Of a stretch of DNA of 51,372 nt, positions 15,569 to 24,573 are shown one piece after another. The notes beneath the pieces were generated by a model that searched no databases, was not told the origin of the DNA, and worked only from the letters and a program-made list of their open reading frames with translations. The stretch's first letter is position 1; each line of letters begins with the position of its first letter. A program made the translations under genes and the position numbers. The stretch is from the NCBI GenBank assembly GCA_905373085.1, contig CAJPRR010000002.1, positions 1 through 51,372 on the forward strand. The letters are read 5' to 3'. Origin of the DNA: an uncultured Selenomonas sp. GTDB taxonomy: Bacteria; Bacillota; Negativicutes; Selenomonadales; Selenomonadaceae.

Positions 15569-17197
15569 ATGAAAAAATTTCTTTTATTTACCTTCGTCAT
15601 CTTATTCTTTACCTTTCTCTGTATTTTTTTGACGGAGAAAACAGATCTGCTCGGTCTGCGCAACATACCGTTCGACCCTGTTTTTGAAAACAAGGGCGAT
15701 CATATCGTGATTTCATGGAAACGGCTTCCTTATCCATGCTTCTATCGCATCGAAGCGCTTTCCAAGACGACGGGACTTGTCGAAGGCGAGCCGGAATATC
15801 ATGCCTTCGAGTCTGAGTTGACCTTCAAGGCTTCCTACGAGATGCCCGCAACGCCGATTCCCATGTATTACCGCATCACGGCATTCGGGATGTTCGGGCA
15901 GCTCACATCTCCTTCCAACGTCGTCGAAAATCCGAATTTCAAAGAGCCGCTGCGGCCACGCCCCATCTTTGAATATACAAAAGACCATCCTGCGAGCCGC
16001 AAGCCTTTTCTCGTCTGGCACACCATTCCCGGAGCCGTTTGCTACGAGCTGGAAATTCTCTCGGATCGTCCGGATATTGAAGGCGGTACGGCACTGTCCC
16101 ATAAAAATCATCTCTACAGCACAAAGCAGATATTTACAAACGGTTACCAAGCTGACCTCACATCTCTCATGGACGGCAAGACGGGAACTCTTTATTGGCG
16201 CGTACGCGCTCTCGGCTTCCACCATGAAACCATAGGCGAGTTTTCCGAGGCGGAGCCGATCTATATCAATACGGATGAGCCGCTGCCGACCAAGCCGCTG
16301 ATCAACAACTTCGACAAAATGCCGCATGCGGCAGAGCCGGTTTATCCCGTCTACCAATGGATTCCTCTAAACGGCTGTGAGAATTATGAGGTTGAGCTTA
16401 TGGTCACACCCCTGTCGTCCGAGGAAAAGAACAATACGCTGCCTGCCAAAAATCGTCAATGGACGCAAAAGGTTGAAGGCTCCTTCAGCTGTTACGATGA
16501 ATACCCGCGTCCCTACGCCGGAGAATATTATTGGCGCGTGCGTGCGATTGACGCAAACGGCAATACGATCGGCACGTACTCGGACGTGGAGAAATTTATC
16601 GTAAAAGAAAAAAACCGTCGCATCTTCGCAGCTTCTTTCGGCGACAGCATAACGCATGGCGGCGGCGCCTTGTCGTTCTCGCCCATTGACCTTGAGTACA
16701 GTTTTACGACCTACCTTGATTTTCCCGCTGTCAACATCGGACGCAGCGGTGACACGGCACACACGTCGATGCTCCGCTTTGAGAAAGACGTCCTCTACTT
16801 CCACCCCTACAATCTCCTGATACTCACGGGGTCGAACAGTCTGAGAGCTGAAGAAATCAGCGCCGAGCAGATCATCTCCGATCTCGACGCCATCAAAAGG
16901 AAGTGCGAGGCGAACGACATCCGACCGATCTTTCTCACGCTCATGCCCGTCAACCCGAAGAATATCCGCAGCGCCTTCCATGCGAATACCGACCCCTTGT
17001 GGCAGCAAAAACTCGCGCAAGTCAATGCTTATATCCGCAGTCAGAAGTATTATGTCGATCTGGAACCCTATTTTTATGACGCGAACCATACTGTCATGGC
17101 GCCGGATCTTTCTGTAGACGGACTTCATCCCGATATTCGCGGCAAGATGCTCATGGCGGAGATCATCAACCGCCATCGCAATTTGTTGCGACAATAA
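15569..17197 (+). CDS. SGNH/GDSL-hydrolase-like envelope protein with beta-sandwich repeats
   Basis: 542 residues. An N-terminal hydrophobic segment (about 4-21), an anchor or uncleaved signal, is followed by about three fibronectin-III-like repeats, each with an internal YYWRVRA-like strand (YYRITAFG near 100, LYWRVRALG near 208, YYWRVRAID near 320). A C-terminal SGNH-hydrolase domain (350-542) carries GDS (358-360), NIGRSGD (389-395), TGSNS (420-424) and DGLHPD (517-522). This gives a likely catalytic Ser360-Asp517-His520 triad with an oxyanion Asn. It is probably an exported or membrane-anchored esterase/acetylhydrolase acting on envelope glycans; the substrate is unknown. It is the only plus-strand gene here and stands alone between two terminator regions. 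The ribosome binding site is weak. Confidence 0.85.
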   Translation: MKKFLLFTFVILFFTFLCIFLTEKTDLLGLRNIPFDPVFENKGDHIVISWKRLPYPCFYRIEALSKTTGLVEGEPEYHAFESELTFKASYEMPATPIPMYYRITAFGMFGQLTSPSNVVENPNFKEPLRPRPIFEYTKDHPASRKPFLVWHTIPGAVCYELEILSDRPDIEGGTALSHKNHLYSTKQIFTNGYQADLTSLMDGKTGTLYWRVRALGFHHETIGEFSEAEPIYINTDEPLPTKPLINNFDKMPHAAEPVYPVYQWIPLNGCENYEVELMVTPLSSEEKNNTLPAKNRQWTQKVEGSFSCYDEYPRPYAGEYYWRVRAIDANGNTIGTYSDVEKFIVKEKNRRIFAASFGDSITHGGGALSFSPIDLEYSFTTYLDFPAVNIGRSGDTAHTSMLRFEKDVLYFHPYNLLILTGSNSLRAEEISAEQIISDLDAIKRKCEANDIRPIFLTLMPVNPKNIRSAFHANTDPLWQQKLAQVNAYIRSQKYYVDLEPYFYDANHTVMAPDLSVDGLHPDIRGKMLMAEIINRHRNLLRQ

Positions 17198-17198
17198 G

Positions 17199-17240
17199 AA
17201 CAGCATTGATAAATTCAAACGCCTATCTTCACACATCTGC
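17199..17240 (+). repeat. Degenerate copy of the palindromic repeat family
   Basis: This stretch matches the reverse complement of the element at 39550-39619 over about 36 bases. The shared blocks are TGATAAATTCA, then CGCC and ATCTTCACAC, with few differences. Only the right half is recognisable. It begins 2 bases after the SGNH gene stop and precedes the terminator. Confidence 0.6.
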
Positions 17241-17252
17241 ACTTTTGCATAA

Positions 17253-17292
17253 AACCGCCCCACGATCTTTTCTGTGACCGTGGGGCGATTTT
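17253..17292. terminator. Bidirectional terminator between the SGNH gene and ftsK
   Basis: CGCCCCACG and CGTGGGGCG form a 9-bp GC-rich stem. The plus strand reads ATTTT after it, and the left flank AAAAC gives TTTT on the minus strand. It separates the convergent SGNH gene and ftsK. Confidence 0.8.
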
Positions 17293-17307
17293 ATGAAAAA
17301 GCGACAT

Positions 17308-20034
17308 TCAGCCAATCTTCCTCAAAGCCGCTTCAGCTTCTTCCGAGGATACGAGAATTTCGCGCGGCTTGCTGCCGAGGCTCGGTCCGATGATCTTCAT
17401 CTCTTCCATCGTATCGATCAGGCGGGCGGCGCGTGTGTAGCCGATGCGGAAACGCCTCTGTATGCTTGATGTCGACGCCTGTCCGGAACTCATGACGAGC
17501 TCGATCGCATCGCCGAGAAGTTCATCGATCTTTTCCTTCGTTGCACCTTTTTTGCCATCTTCGGCCTCCATGACAGCATTCTCCGTATATTCGATGATCT
17601 CTTGATTCTCCTCCATCTGCTGCCCTTGGCTGCGGATGAAGTCAAGAAGCCTCTCCACCTCTTCGTCGCTGACAAAAGCCCCCTGCACGCGCTGCGGCTT
17701 TGCCGATCCGACGGGATAAAAGAGCATGTCGCCCTTTCCAAGCAGCTTTTCAGCGCCGCTCATATCCAAAATCGTGCGCGAATCGATCTGCGAGGACACG
17801 GCGAACGATATGCGCGACGGAATATTCGCCTTGATGATGCCCGTGATGACGTCGACGGATGGGCGCTGCGTCGCGAGCACGAGATGGATACCCGCGGCGC
17901 GCGCCTTCTGCGCAAGGCGGCAGATGGCGTCTTCCACGTCGTGCGGTGCGACCATCATGAGGTCGGCAAGCTCGTCGATGATGATGACGATGGCGGGCAT
18001 TTTCTCATCGGGCTTTGCCGCATTGAAGCGTTCCATATCGCGCACGCCCGTTTCGGCAAATTTGGTATAACGCTTCTCCATCTCCTGTACCGACCAGTTC
18101 AAGACGGAGGCTGCCTTCTTTGCATCCGTGACAACGGGAACCATCAGATGCGGGATGCCGTTGTAGTTGGAAAGCTCAACCATCTTGGGATCTATGAGAA
18201 TGAACTTCACTTCCTCGGGCTTCGCCTTGAAGAGGATGCTCGTGATGAGCGTGTTGATGCAGACCGACTTGCCTGATCCCGTAGCGCCGGCAACGAGAAG
18301 ATGCGGCATCTTGGCGAGGTCGGCAAAGATGCCTTGTCCTGCAATATCGACGCCCAAGCCGACCGTGAGTTTAGACTTGGCCGTCGCAAAGGCGGGCTTT
18401 TCCAAGACTTCACGCAGACGGATGCCCTCAAGCTCTTTGTTCGGCACCTCGATGCCGATGGCAGCTTTCCCCGGTATAGGCTCTATGCGCACGGAAAACG
18501 CCGCAAGGCTCAAAGCCAGATCGTCCGCCAGATTCGTGATCTTGCTGACCTTGACGCCGGGCGCCGGCTCAAGCTCGTAACGCGTGACGGCAGGACCGTG
18601 ACACGCATTGATGATCTTCGCCTTGACCTTGAAGTTTTCCAAGGTCTGTGCCAGAGTCTGCGCATTTTCAGCAATTTCCCGCTCCAGCGCGAAGTTCTTC
18701 TTCTTGACTTCAGCTGCGAGTATTTCTTCCACTTTTGGCAGCTCATACGGCCTTTCCGTCGACTGTGCCGCTTCTTCCGCACACTGTTTCGTCTCTGCAG
18801 CAGCAGGCGGCATGGCTGAAGGCGACGACGCCTCTGCGGAGGACGCTGCAAGGGTTTCCTGCGGCAAGGTCGCCGTCATGGACTGTGCAGAGGCTGCCGG
18901 CTGCATCATGGCGAGGCGCTTGTCCTGCACTTCCACTGCCATGGGCACGTCTTTCGGCAAGGGAACGACATCGAAGTCGTCAGGAATTTCCGGCGGAGGT
19001 TCTGCGACGACTTCCTCCCGCTCTTCCGTCTCGTTCGATGCGTATTCGATGGAAAAGGACGGCAGCTCTTCTGCTGCCCTTTCTTTTTCTGCTTCCTCTT
19101 TCTGTTCTGTTCCTGCCAACACGTCGTTCTGGCAGTACGTTTCGGCAAAATCGAAAGACGCCGTCCCTTCCGCTGCGGCAGAAGGCTCAAGAGCCGACAG
19201 AAAGTCCGCCTCCTCCTGCGTTTGCGGCATGGCAGATGCTTCCTGTGCCGCAAAGGACGAAAACGACGACATCTGCACGTCTTCGCCTAACGCGACATTT
19301 CTATTCTCTGCAGCAAATGCTTGCTCAAAGGATTCATCCTTGTCTTGATTATAAAACGAGCTTTTGATTCTGCCGCGCACATGTTCTTCAAAGATGTTTT
19401 CCGCCTGCGTCATCTTCTGCTGGGCGGCGGTGAGCGTATCCTTCGCTTTGACGATTCCTGCCTTCGCCTGCCGCTTCGTGCGCAGCATGCCTACAGCAAG
19501 CGACCATGTCGTAGAGAGCAGGACGGCTGCGACCGTACCCGTGCACAAGAGGATGATGGCGCCCGTCACACCGAAAAACTTGCGGATGAAGAAGAGAAGT
19601 CCGCCGCCGAGAAGACCGCCTGCATTCGGCAGATATTCGGGCAGGATTTCCGCCCCTACAGGTACGAGAAAATGGTGGAGAATGGCAAGCAAAGAGACGA
19701 AGAGTCCCATGAGACCGAAAAAGTGCGTGGAGTAAACGATGCCTCGATGCTTCGTCACATACTGTATGCCTATGAGCAGGATGACGCCGGAAGCGACCCA
19801 AGCGCCCAAGCCAAAAAGATAACGGAGGAATTTAGCGAAATAAAGGCCGATGAAACCAACGTTCCAATCAAGCAGTCCCCCGACGGATATGAGGCCTGCG
19901 GCAAGAAGCAGCAGCCCGATGATCTCATAGCGTCTGCCCTTAGGCGCAGTCGTCATCATCGTCTCTTTTTTGCTCTTTGTACGGGCTTTCCTCTTGCTGT
20001 TTCTTTTATCGTTATTGGAAACTTTCTTTTTCAA
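17308..20034 (-). CDS. ftsK: DNA translocase FtsK/SpoIIIE
   Basis: 908 residues from a TTG start with AGGTG 8 bases upstream. A basic N-terminus and about four membrane segments (residues 30-170) are followed by a long acidic, Ala/Glu/Ser-rich linker (about 200-440). The RecA-like motor carries GATGSGKSVC (about 581-590) and FILIDPKMVEL. The C-terminal winged-helix gamma domain (ASTSSIQRRFRIGYTRAARL) reads chromosome polarity sequences. It pumps DNA away from the division septum and supports dimer resolution. No strong promoter stands directly before the start; two hairpins lie between it and mtaD. Confidence 0.96.
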   Translation of the reverse strand: MKKKVSNNDKRNSKRKARTKSKKETMMTTAPKGRRYEIIGLLLLAAGLISVGGLLDWNVGFIGLYFAKFLRYLFGLGAWVASGVILLIGIQYVTKHRGIVYSTHFFGLMGLFVSLLAILHHFLVPVGAEILPEYLPNAGGLLGGGLLFFIRKFFGVTGAIILLCTGTVAAVLLSTTWSLAVGMLRTKRQAKAGIVKAKDTLTAAQQKMTQAENIFEEHVRGRIKSSFYNQDKDESFEQAFAAENRNVALGEDVQMSSFSSFAAQEASAMPQTQEEADFLSALEPSAAAEGTASFDFAETYCQNDVLAGTEQKEEAEKERAAEELPSFSIEYASNETEEREEVVAEPPPEIPDDFDVVPLPKDVPMAVEVQDKRLAMMQPAASAQSMTATLPQETLAASSAEASSPSAMPPAAAETKQCAEEAAQSTERPYELPKVEEILAAEVKKKNFALEREIAENAQTLAQTLENFKVKAKIINACHGPAVTRYELEPAPGVKVSKITNLADDLALSLAAFSVRIEPIPGKAAIGIEVPNKELEGIRLREVLEKPAFATAKSKLTVGLGVDIAGQGIFADLAKMPHLLVAGATGSGKSVCINTLITSILFKAKPEEVKFILIDPKMVELSNYNGIPHLMVPVVTDAKKAASVLNWSVQEMEKRYTKFAETGVRDMERFNAAKPDEKMPAIVIIIDELADLMMVAPHDVEDAICRLAQKARAAGIHLVLATQRPSVDVITGIIKANIPSRISFAVSSQIDSRTILDMSGAEKLLGKGDMLFYPVGSAKPQRVQGAFVSDEEVERLLDFIRSQGQQMEENQEIIEYTENAVMEAEDGKKGATKEKIDELLGDAIELVMSSGQASTSSIQRRFRIGYTRAARLIDTMEEMKIIGPSLGSKPREILVSSEEAEAALRKIG

Positions 20035-20057
20035 AACGACATCACCTATCTAAAATC

Positions 20058-20104
20058 ACAGCAGCCCATGAAGGGCTGCTGTAAAAAATCAGACAACCTG
20101 TCTG
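20058..20104 (-). terminator. Double hairpin after mtaD
   Basis: On the minus strand a 6-bp stem (20104-20099 with 20095-20090) is followed by ATTTTTT, a good intrinsic terminator for the alaS-mtaD operon. A second perfect 10-bp stem (20082-20073 with 20067-20058) is followed by GATTTTAG, just before the ftsK ribosome binding site. Confidence 0.75.
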
Positions 20105-20129
20105 CAGAAGCTGCGCCTCTGCAGATCGA

Positions 20130-21410
20130 TCAATGTGCAAGAAGATGCTCGACGCGGCGCTTCGTTTCAAACAGGATGCGCTCTTCATCGAGTGTCAGGA
20201 GTTCGCGTTTTTCCATGAGGATGCGCCCGTCGACGATGACCGTATCGACCGAAGAGGCATTGGCAGAATAGACGAGCAGCGATACGGGATCATGGCGCGG
20301 CGTCCATGCAGGACTCGTCATATCGAAGAGGACAACGTCCGCTTTACAGCCTTCTTTCAAAAGACCAATATCAGAAAGCCCGACAGCTTTTGCCCCGTAC
20401 TCCGTCCCCATGCGCAGCGCTTCTCCTGCGGGCACAGCCTCGGGGTCATAGCTCGCCACCTTGTGCAGCATGGCGGCGAGATTGACTTCCTCAAGCATGT
20501 CAAGGTTGTTGTTGCTCGACGCGCCGTCCGTGCCGAGAGCAACGCAGACGCCTTCAGCGAGCAGACGCGGCACAGGGGCGACGCCGCTCGCGAGCTTCAT
20601 GTTGCTGCCGGGATTGTGCGCGACACGGATGCCGTACTTCTTGATGATGGAAATATCTTCGTCGTCAAGATGCACGCAGTGCGCCGCCAATGTGCCGTTG
20701 TCGAAAAGACCTGTGGCGGCGACATGTGCGAAGGGACGCTTGCCGTATTGCTTGAGGCAGTCCTCCACCTCCCCTTTCGTTTCTGACATGTGGATGTGAA
20801 TTTCCGCCCCGAGCGACTTCGCTGCCTCTGCGACCTTGTGCAAGTAATCGGGCGGGCACGTATAGAGCGCGTGCGGTCCGAACATCACGGTGATGCGTCC
20901 ATCGGCTTTTTGATGCCAATTCTTGAAGAGCGTCACATTTTCCGCAAGCTTTTCGTCCGCATCGGGCGCAACGCCGATCAGGCCGCGCGAAAGCACGGCA
21001 CGAAGCCCCGATTCCTCGACGACTTCGGCGACCTTTTCCATATCGGGGCCGTACATGTCGGCGAAGGTCGTCGTGCCTCCCTGTATCATCTCCACCGCAG
21101 CGAGCATCGCGCCCCAATAGATATCTTCGTTGCGCATCTTCGCCTCGATCGGCCAGATTTTCTGCTGCAGCCAATCCATGAGCTTCATATCGTCCGCATA
21201 GCTTCGAAGAAGCGTCATCGAGGCATGCGTGTGGGCATTGACAAAGCCTGGAACAGCGAACTTTTCCTTCGCATCAATCGTGCGCTCCGGCTGCCACGAA
21301 GCGGGGATTTCTCCGACTGCTGCAATCTTATTTCCCTCGATTGCGATATTTCCTTCCCGCACGCTGCCGTCCGGATGAAGAACATGCGCATTGGAAATCA
21401 ATATTTTCAT
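20130..21410 (-). CDS. mtaD: 5-methylthioadenosine/S-adenosylhomocysteine deaminase
   Basis: 426 residues from ATG 21410, preceded by GAGAGGTG. It is an amidohydrolase with metal ligands in NAHTHASM (His60, His62), HIHMSET and HCVH, and GTDGASSNNNLDML with the catalytic Asp. The latter motif and length match the MtaD/TrzN-AtzA-like deaminases that convert SAH and MTA to their inosyl forms. The gene starts 14 bases after ahcY, so both act on S-adenosylhomocysteine in one operon. A related chlorohydrolase-like substrate is possible but the neighbour supports SAH/MTA. Confidence 0.92.
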   Translation of the reverse strand: MKILISNAHVLHPDGSVREGNIAIEGNKIAAVGEIPASWQPERTIDAKEKFAVPGFVNAHTHASMTLLRSYADDMKLMDWLQQKIWPIEAKMRNEDIYWGAMLAAVEMIQGGTTTFADMYGPDMEKVAEVVEESGLRAVLSRGLIGVAPDADEKLAENVTLFKNWHQKADGRITVMFGPHALYTCPPDYLHKVAEAAKSLGAEIHIHMSETKGEVEDCLKQYGKRPFAHVAATGLFDNGTLAAHCVHLDDEDISIIKKYGIRVAHNPGSNMKLASGVAPVPRLLAEGVCVALGTDGASSNNNLDMLEEVNLAAMLHKVASYDPEAVPAGEALRMGTEYGAKAVGLSDIGLLKEGCKADVVLFDMTSPAWTPRHDPVSLLVYSANASSVDTVIVDGRILMEKRELLTLDEERILFETKRRVEHLLAH

Positions 21411-21424
21411 ATCGTGCACCTCTC

Positions 21425-22666
21425 TCAGGCAAGGCCGAGATAGGCCTTCTGCTCGTCCGTCAGGTGGTCAATGGCTACGCCCGAAGCCTTGAGCTTGAGT
21501 TCCGCAATCTTCGTATTGATTTCGTCCGGCATCAGGTAGACCTTGTTTTCAAGTTCTGCATGATGATTGAGAATATGAAGCGCCGAGAAGAACTGCACGC
21601 CGAAGGAGAGATCCATAATTTCCGCCGGATGCCCGTCGCCCGCTGCGAGGTTCACAAGGCGTCCTTCCGCGAGAAGGTAGAGCTTCCTGCCGTCCTTTTG
21701 CTTGAATTCCTCAATATTCTTGCGCACGGTGCGGCGCGACACGGAGATTTCTGCAAGCTCGGGGATGTTGATTTCCACGTCGAAGTGACCGGAATTCGCC
21801 ATCATGGCGCCGTCCTTCATGACCTCGTAGTGATGCTTGCGGATGACATCCTTGTCGCCCGTCAAAGTCAGGAAGATGTCGCCGATGCGTGCCGCCTCAT
21901 CCATGGGCATGACGCGAAAGCCGTCAAAGACAGCCTCGATCGCCTTGATGGGATCGACCTCCGTGATGACGACGTTCGCACCGAGACCCTGTGCACGCAT
22001 GGCGCCGCCCTTGCCGCACCAGCCGTAGCCGGCAATGACGACGGTCTTGCCCGTGATGCAGAGGTTCGTCGTGCGCATGATGCCGTCCCACGTCGACTGC
22101 CCCGTGCCATAGCGGTTGTCAAACAGATACTTGCAGTAAGCGTCGTTCGCTGCAATCATCGGAAATTCAAGCTTGCCCGCACGGGCGAGAGAATGCAGAC
22201 GATGCACGCCCGTCGTCGTTTCCTCCGAGCCGCCGAGAATGTTCGGCAAAAGTTCGCGGCGCTTCGTGTGCAGGATGTTCACGAGATCGCCGCCGTCGTC
22301 GATGATGATGTCGGGCTTGAGGTCGAGCGCCTTGTTGATGTATTTTTCATATTCCACATCGCTGCAGCCATGCGTTGCAAAGACATGGAGTCCGTCCTCG
22401 ACGAGCGCCGCCGCGATGTCATCCTGCGTGGACAACGGATTGCTGCCCGTGATGGCGACTTCCGCGCCGGCGTTCTTCATAATCAGCGCCAAATACGCCG
22501 TCTTTGCTTCAAGATGCAGCGTGATGACGATCTTCTTGCCTGCAAAGGGCTTCGTCACGGAAAATTCCTTGTTGACGGCTTCCATGACAGGCATGAAGTT
22601 CTTGACCCAGTTGATTTTGTCATGACCCGACGGCGCAAGTTTGATGTCTTTGATCATTGATTCCAT
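21425..22666 (-). CDS. ahcY: Adenosylhomocysteinase (or S-inosylhomocysteine hydrolase)
   Basis: 413 residues from ATG 22666, chosen because GGAGGAG stands upstream; the longer frame is a shadow of surE. HLEAKTAYLALIM, the substrate-binding NPLSTQDD and THGCSDVEYEKY, and the NAD-binding VVIAGYGWCGKGGAMRA are present. It is the short form found in archaea and Thermotoga, lacking a ~40-residue insertion. The C-terminus is LTDEQKAYLGLA, without the KPxxYRY ending of eukaryotic enzymes. It hydrolyses S-adenosylhomocysteine to adenosine and homocysteine. The adjacent deaminase suggests it may instead see the inosyl form. Confidence 0.94.
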   Translation of the reverse strand: MESMIKDIKLAPSGHDKINWVKNFMPVMEAVNKEFSVTKPFAGKKIVITLHLEAKTAYLALIMKNAGAEVAITGSNPLSTQDDIAAALVEDGLHVFATHGCSDVEYEKYINKALDLKPDIIIDDGGDLVNILHTKRRELLPNILGGSEETTTGVHRLHSLARAGKLEFPMIAANDAYCKYLFDNRYGTGQSTWDGIMRTTNLCITGKTVVIAGYGWCGKGGAMRAQGLGANVVITEVDPIKAIEAVFDGFRVMPMDEAARIGDIFLTLTGDKDVIRKHHYEVMKDGAMMANSGHFDVEINIPELAEISVSRRTVRKNIEEFKQKDGRKLYLLAEGRLVNLAAGDGHPAEIMDLSFGVQFFSALHILNHHAELENKVYLMPDEINTKIAELKLKASGVAIDHLTDEQKAYLGLA

Positions 22667-22710
22667 GTGTGTTGCTCCTCCTAAAAATCGTTTCCTGCAA
22701 AGCGGCAATT

Positions 22711-23463
22711 TCAGCGCAGCAATTTTTCCAAATAGAGGTAATCCGTCAGATCGGTCTGAAGCGGCGTGACGGAGATGTAGCCGCGCTCTGTGGCAGAGAT
22801 GTCCGTTGCATCGCTGTTTCCCTCGTCGAGAATCTCCCCGCCGAGAAAATAGCATTCCTTCCCGTCCACATCTTCCATCTTCTGAAAGGCATTGATGTAA
22901 TCGCGGCGGCCAAGCTGCGTGAATACGAACTGCGGACCATTTTCGCCGAATTTTTTTGGAAAATTTACATTATAGAAGTTCACTTTTCCCTCTTCGTAAA
23001 AGAGAGCGGAAAGATTTTCCTCCACGAGACTGGCGGCCGTATCATACGAGATTTCGGACTTCATATCGAGGGATACGGCCGTCGCCGTGATTCCATGCAG
23101 ATACGCTTCCATTGCGGCATTGGCCGTGCCGGAATAAAGCACATCCGTGCCCAGATTCGCCCCATGATTGATGCCGGAGATTACATACTCCGGATATATA
23201 TCGGAAGAAATCGCTTCAAGGTAAAGCTTCACGCAGTCTGCAGGCGTGCCCTCGATGCGGTATGCCGCCACGCCGTATCGCTCTTCCAAAGGGCGATACC
23301 GATCGAGACGGATGCACCGCTTGACGGTGATTGCATGGGACATGCCGCTTTGCTCAAAGGCCGGGGCGGCCACGACAATCGTATGATGCGGCGAGAGCAC
23401 GCGCACGAGCGCCTCGATGCCGGCAGCTTCTATGCCGTCGTCATTCGTCAATAGTATACGCAA
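22711..23463 (-). CDS. surE: 5'/3'-nucleotidase SurE
   Basis: 250 residues from a TTG at 23463, chosen because AAAGGA lies 8 bases upstream and the protein then begins MRILLTNDDGIEAAG, the family N-terminus. An ATG six codons earlier has no clear binding site. Asp8 and Asp9, and SGINHGANLG near residue 90, are the metal and active-site signatures. SurE dephosphorylates nucleoside monophosphates and is linked to stationary-phase survival. Here it lies between ahcY and hlyD. Confidence 0.94.
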   Translation of the reverse strand: MRILLTNDDGIEAAGIEALVRVLSPHHTIVVAAPAFEQSGMSHAITVKRCIRLDRYRPLEERYGVAAYRIEGTPADCVKLYLEAISSDIYPEYVISGINHGANLGTDVLYSGTANAAMEAYLHGITATAVSLDMKSEISYDTAASLVEENLSALFYEEGKVNFYNVNFPKKFGENGPQFVFTQLGRRDYINAFQKMEDVDGKECYFLGGEILDEGNSDATDISATERGYISVTPLQTDLTDYLYLEKLLR

Positions 23464-23488
23464 GACATCCGTCCTTTCCATCGGTCAT

Positions 23489-24475
23489 TCAAGGGGACAG
23501 GCGAACAGTAACCTTCGTTCCCGACTGTATTCCTTCGCCCGCTTCCTCGGGAACGGAAATGCGCACACGGACTTTGACAGGCACCGTCTCATCACCCTCG
23601 TCTGCAGCGGGTTCTTCTATATCCTGCACCGTACCCTGTATGTCGCGTCCGCCCAAGCGATAGGAAGCGAACTGCCCTAGGCGCACTTTTGTTTTCTGGA
23701 CATCGTTCAAAACGGCTTCAATCCACAAATCCTTGGCATTGCCAATGTTTGCAAAGGTTTGCCCCGTGCTGATCTTGCTTTTGGCGGCGATGTCTTCGGC
23801 TAGATAGAGCGTTCCGGAAGCGGGCGCAATGATATCTGTTCCCGCTTTATCCTGCTGCGCCTTTGCCAAGGCGATTTCCGCCTGCTTTAAGAACAGTTCC
23901 GCTTGTTTAATTTGTTCCGGCGAAGCGGGCTGCAGGACGGTGCGATAGCTTGATGAAGGCGTGAGAGCCTGACTGGAAGCAACAGCGGCATTGTAGGCGG
24001 CTTCGGCTTCATCGCGCTTCACGGCGCTGATAGCGCCCATCGCATAGAGTTCGTTCATTCGCTCCATGCGTGCGCGTGCCGCTTCCGTATCGACCGCAGC
24101 GCTCGGCGCCTCATTCACGACGGGCTGCGTGACAGCGATTCCTTTCTGCAAATTCTCCAAGCTTTGTTTCGCTAACGTGACATTTTGCTGCAACTGGGCG
24201 ATATCCTCGTCCGTGACATTGACCTTGATGTGCGCGATGACGTCCCCTGCCTCCACATGAGCGCCGTCGGCGACCAGAATTTCCGCTATCGTGCCATCCG
24301 CCTTCGCCTTTGCAGGCACGAGTGCGCTCTTCACCCGGGCGTCTTCAAGCGTCACAACATTATGCGAGCGCTGGTAGAGCCAGATGCCGCCGATCGTGAG
24401 GGCAGCGAGCGTCAATAGGCCGAGCAGGCTGAACTGCAAAAATCGTATTGCTTTTTTCGTAACGTCAACTTCCAC
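23489..24475 (-). CDS. HlyD-family membrane fusion (periplasmic adaptor) protein
   Basis: 328 residues from GTG 24475 (GAGG 8 bases upstream). One N-terminal membrane segment (about 13-32), a biotinyl-lipoyl-like half motif (DGTIAEILVADGAHVEAGDVIAHI), an alpha-helical hairpin (about 85-215) and the second half APASGTLYLAEDIAAKSKISTGQ are followed by a beta-barrel domain. Such adaptors bridge an inner-membrane pump and an outer-membrane channel, so it fits a diderm. It stands alone with no pump or channel gene nearby. It is 98 bases downstream of alaS, probably co-transcribed. Confidence 0.85.
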   Translation of the reverse strand: MEVDVTKKAIRFLQFSLLGLLTLAALTIGGIWLYQRSHNVVTLEDARVKSALVPAKAKADGTIAEILVADGAHVEAGDVIAHIKVNVTDEDIAQLQQNVTLAKQSLENLQKGIAVTQPVVNEAPSAAVDTEAARARMERMNELYAMGAISAVKRDEAEAAYNAAVASSQALTPSSSYRTVLQPASPEQIKQAELFLKQAEIALAKAQQDKAGTDIIAPASGTLYLAEDIAAKSKISTGQTFANIGNAKDLWIEAVLNDVQKTKVRLGQFASYRLGGRDIQGTVQDIEEPAADEGDETVPVKVRVRISVPEEAGEGIQSGTKVTVRLSP

Positions 24476-24573
24476 GAAAATCACCTCTGCTCCAAAGGAA
24501 TCCCTCCAAGGAAAGTTTCCCGTCGGAACTGCGAACAGCGTATGCAGGTACGAGACTTGGCCATACAGTCGTG

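Noticed and set aside
21341..22660. A 439-residue open frame on the plus strand
   Set aside because: It is antisense to ahcY; composition is a shadow of that gene.
22667..22855. N-terminal extension of the AhcY frame
   Set aside because: It overlaps the surE 3' end in another frame and is low-quality sequence; ATG 22666 has GGAGGAG upstream.
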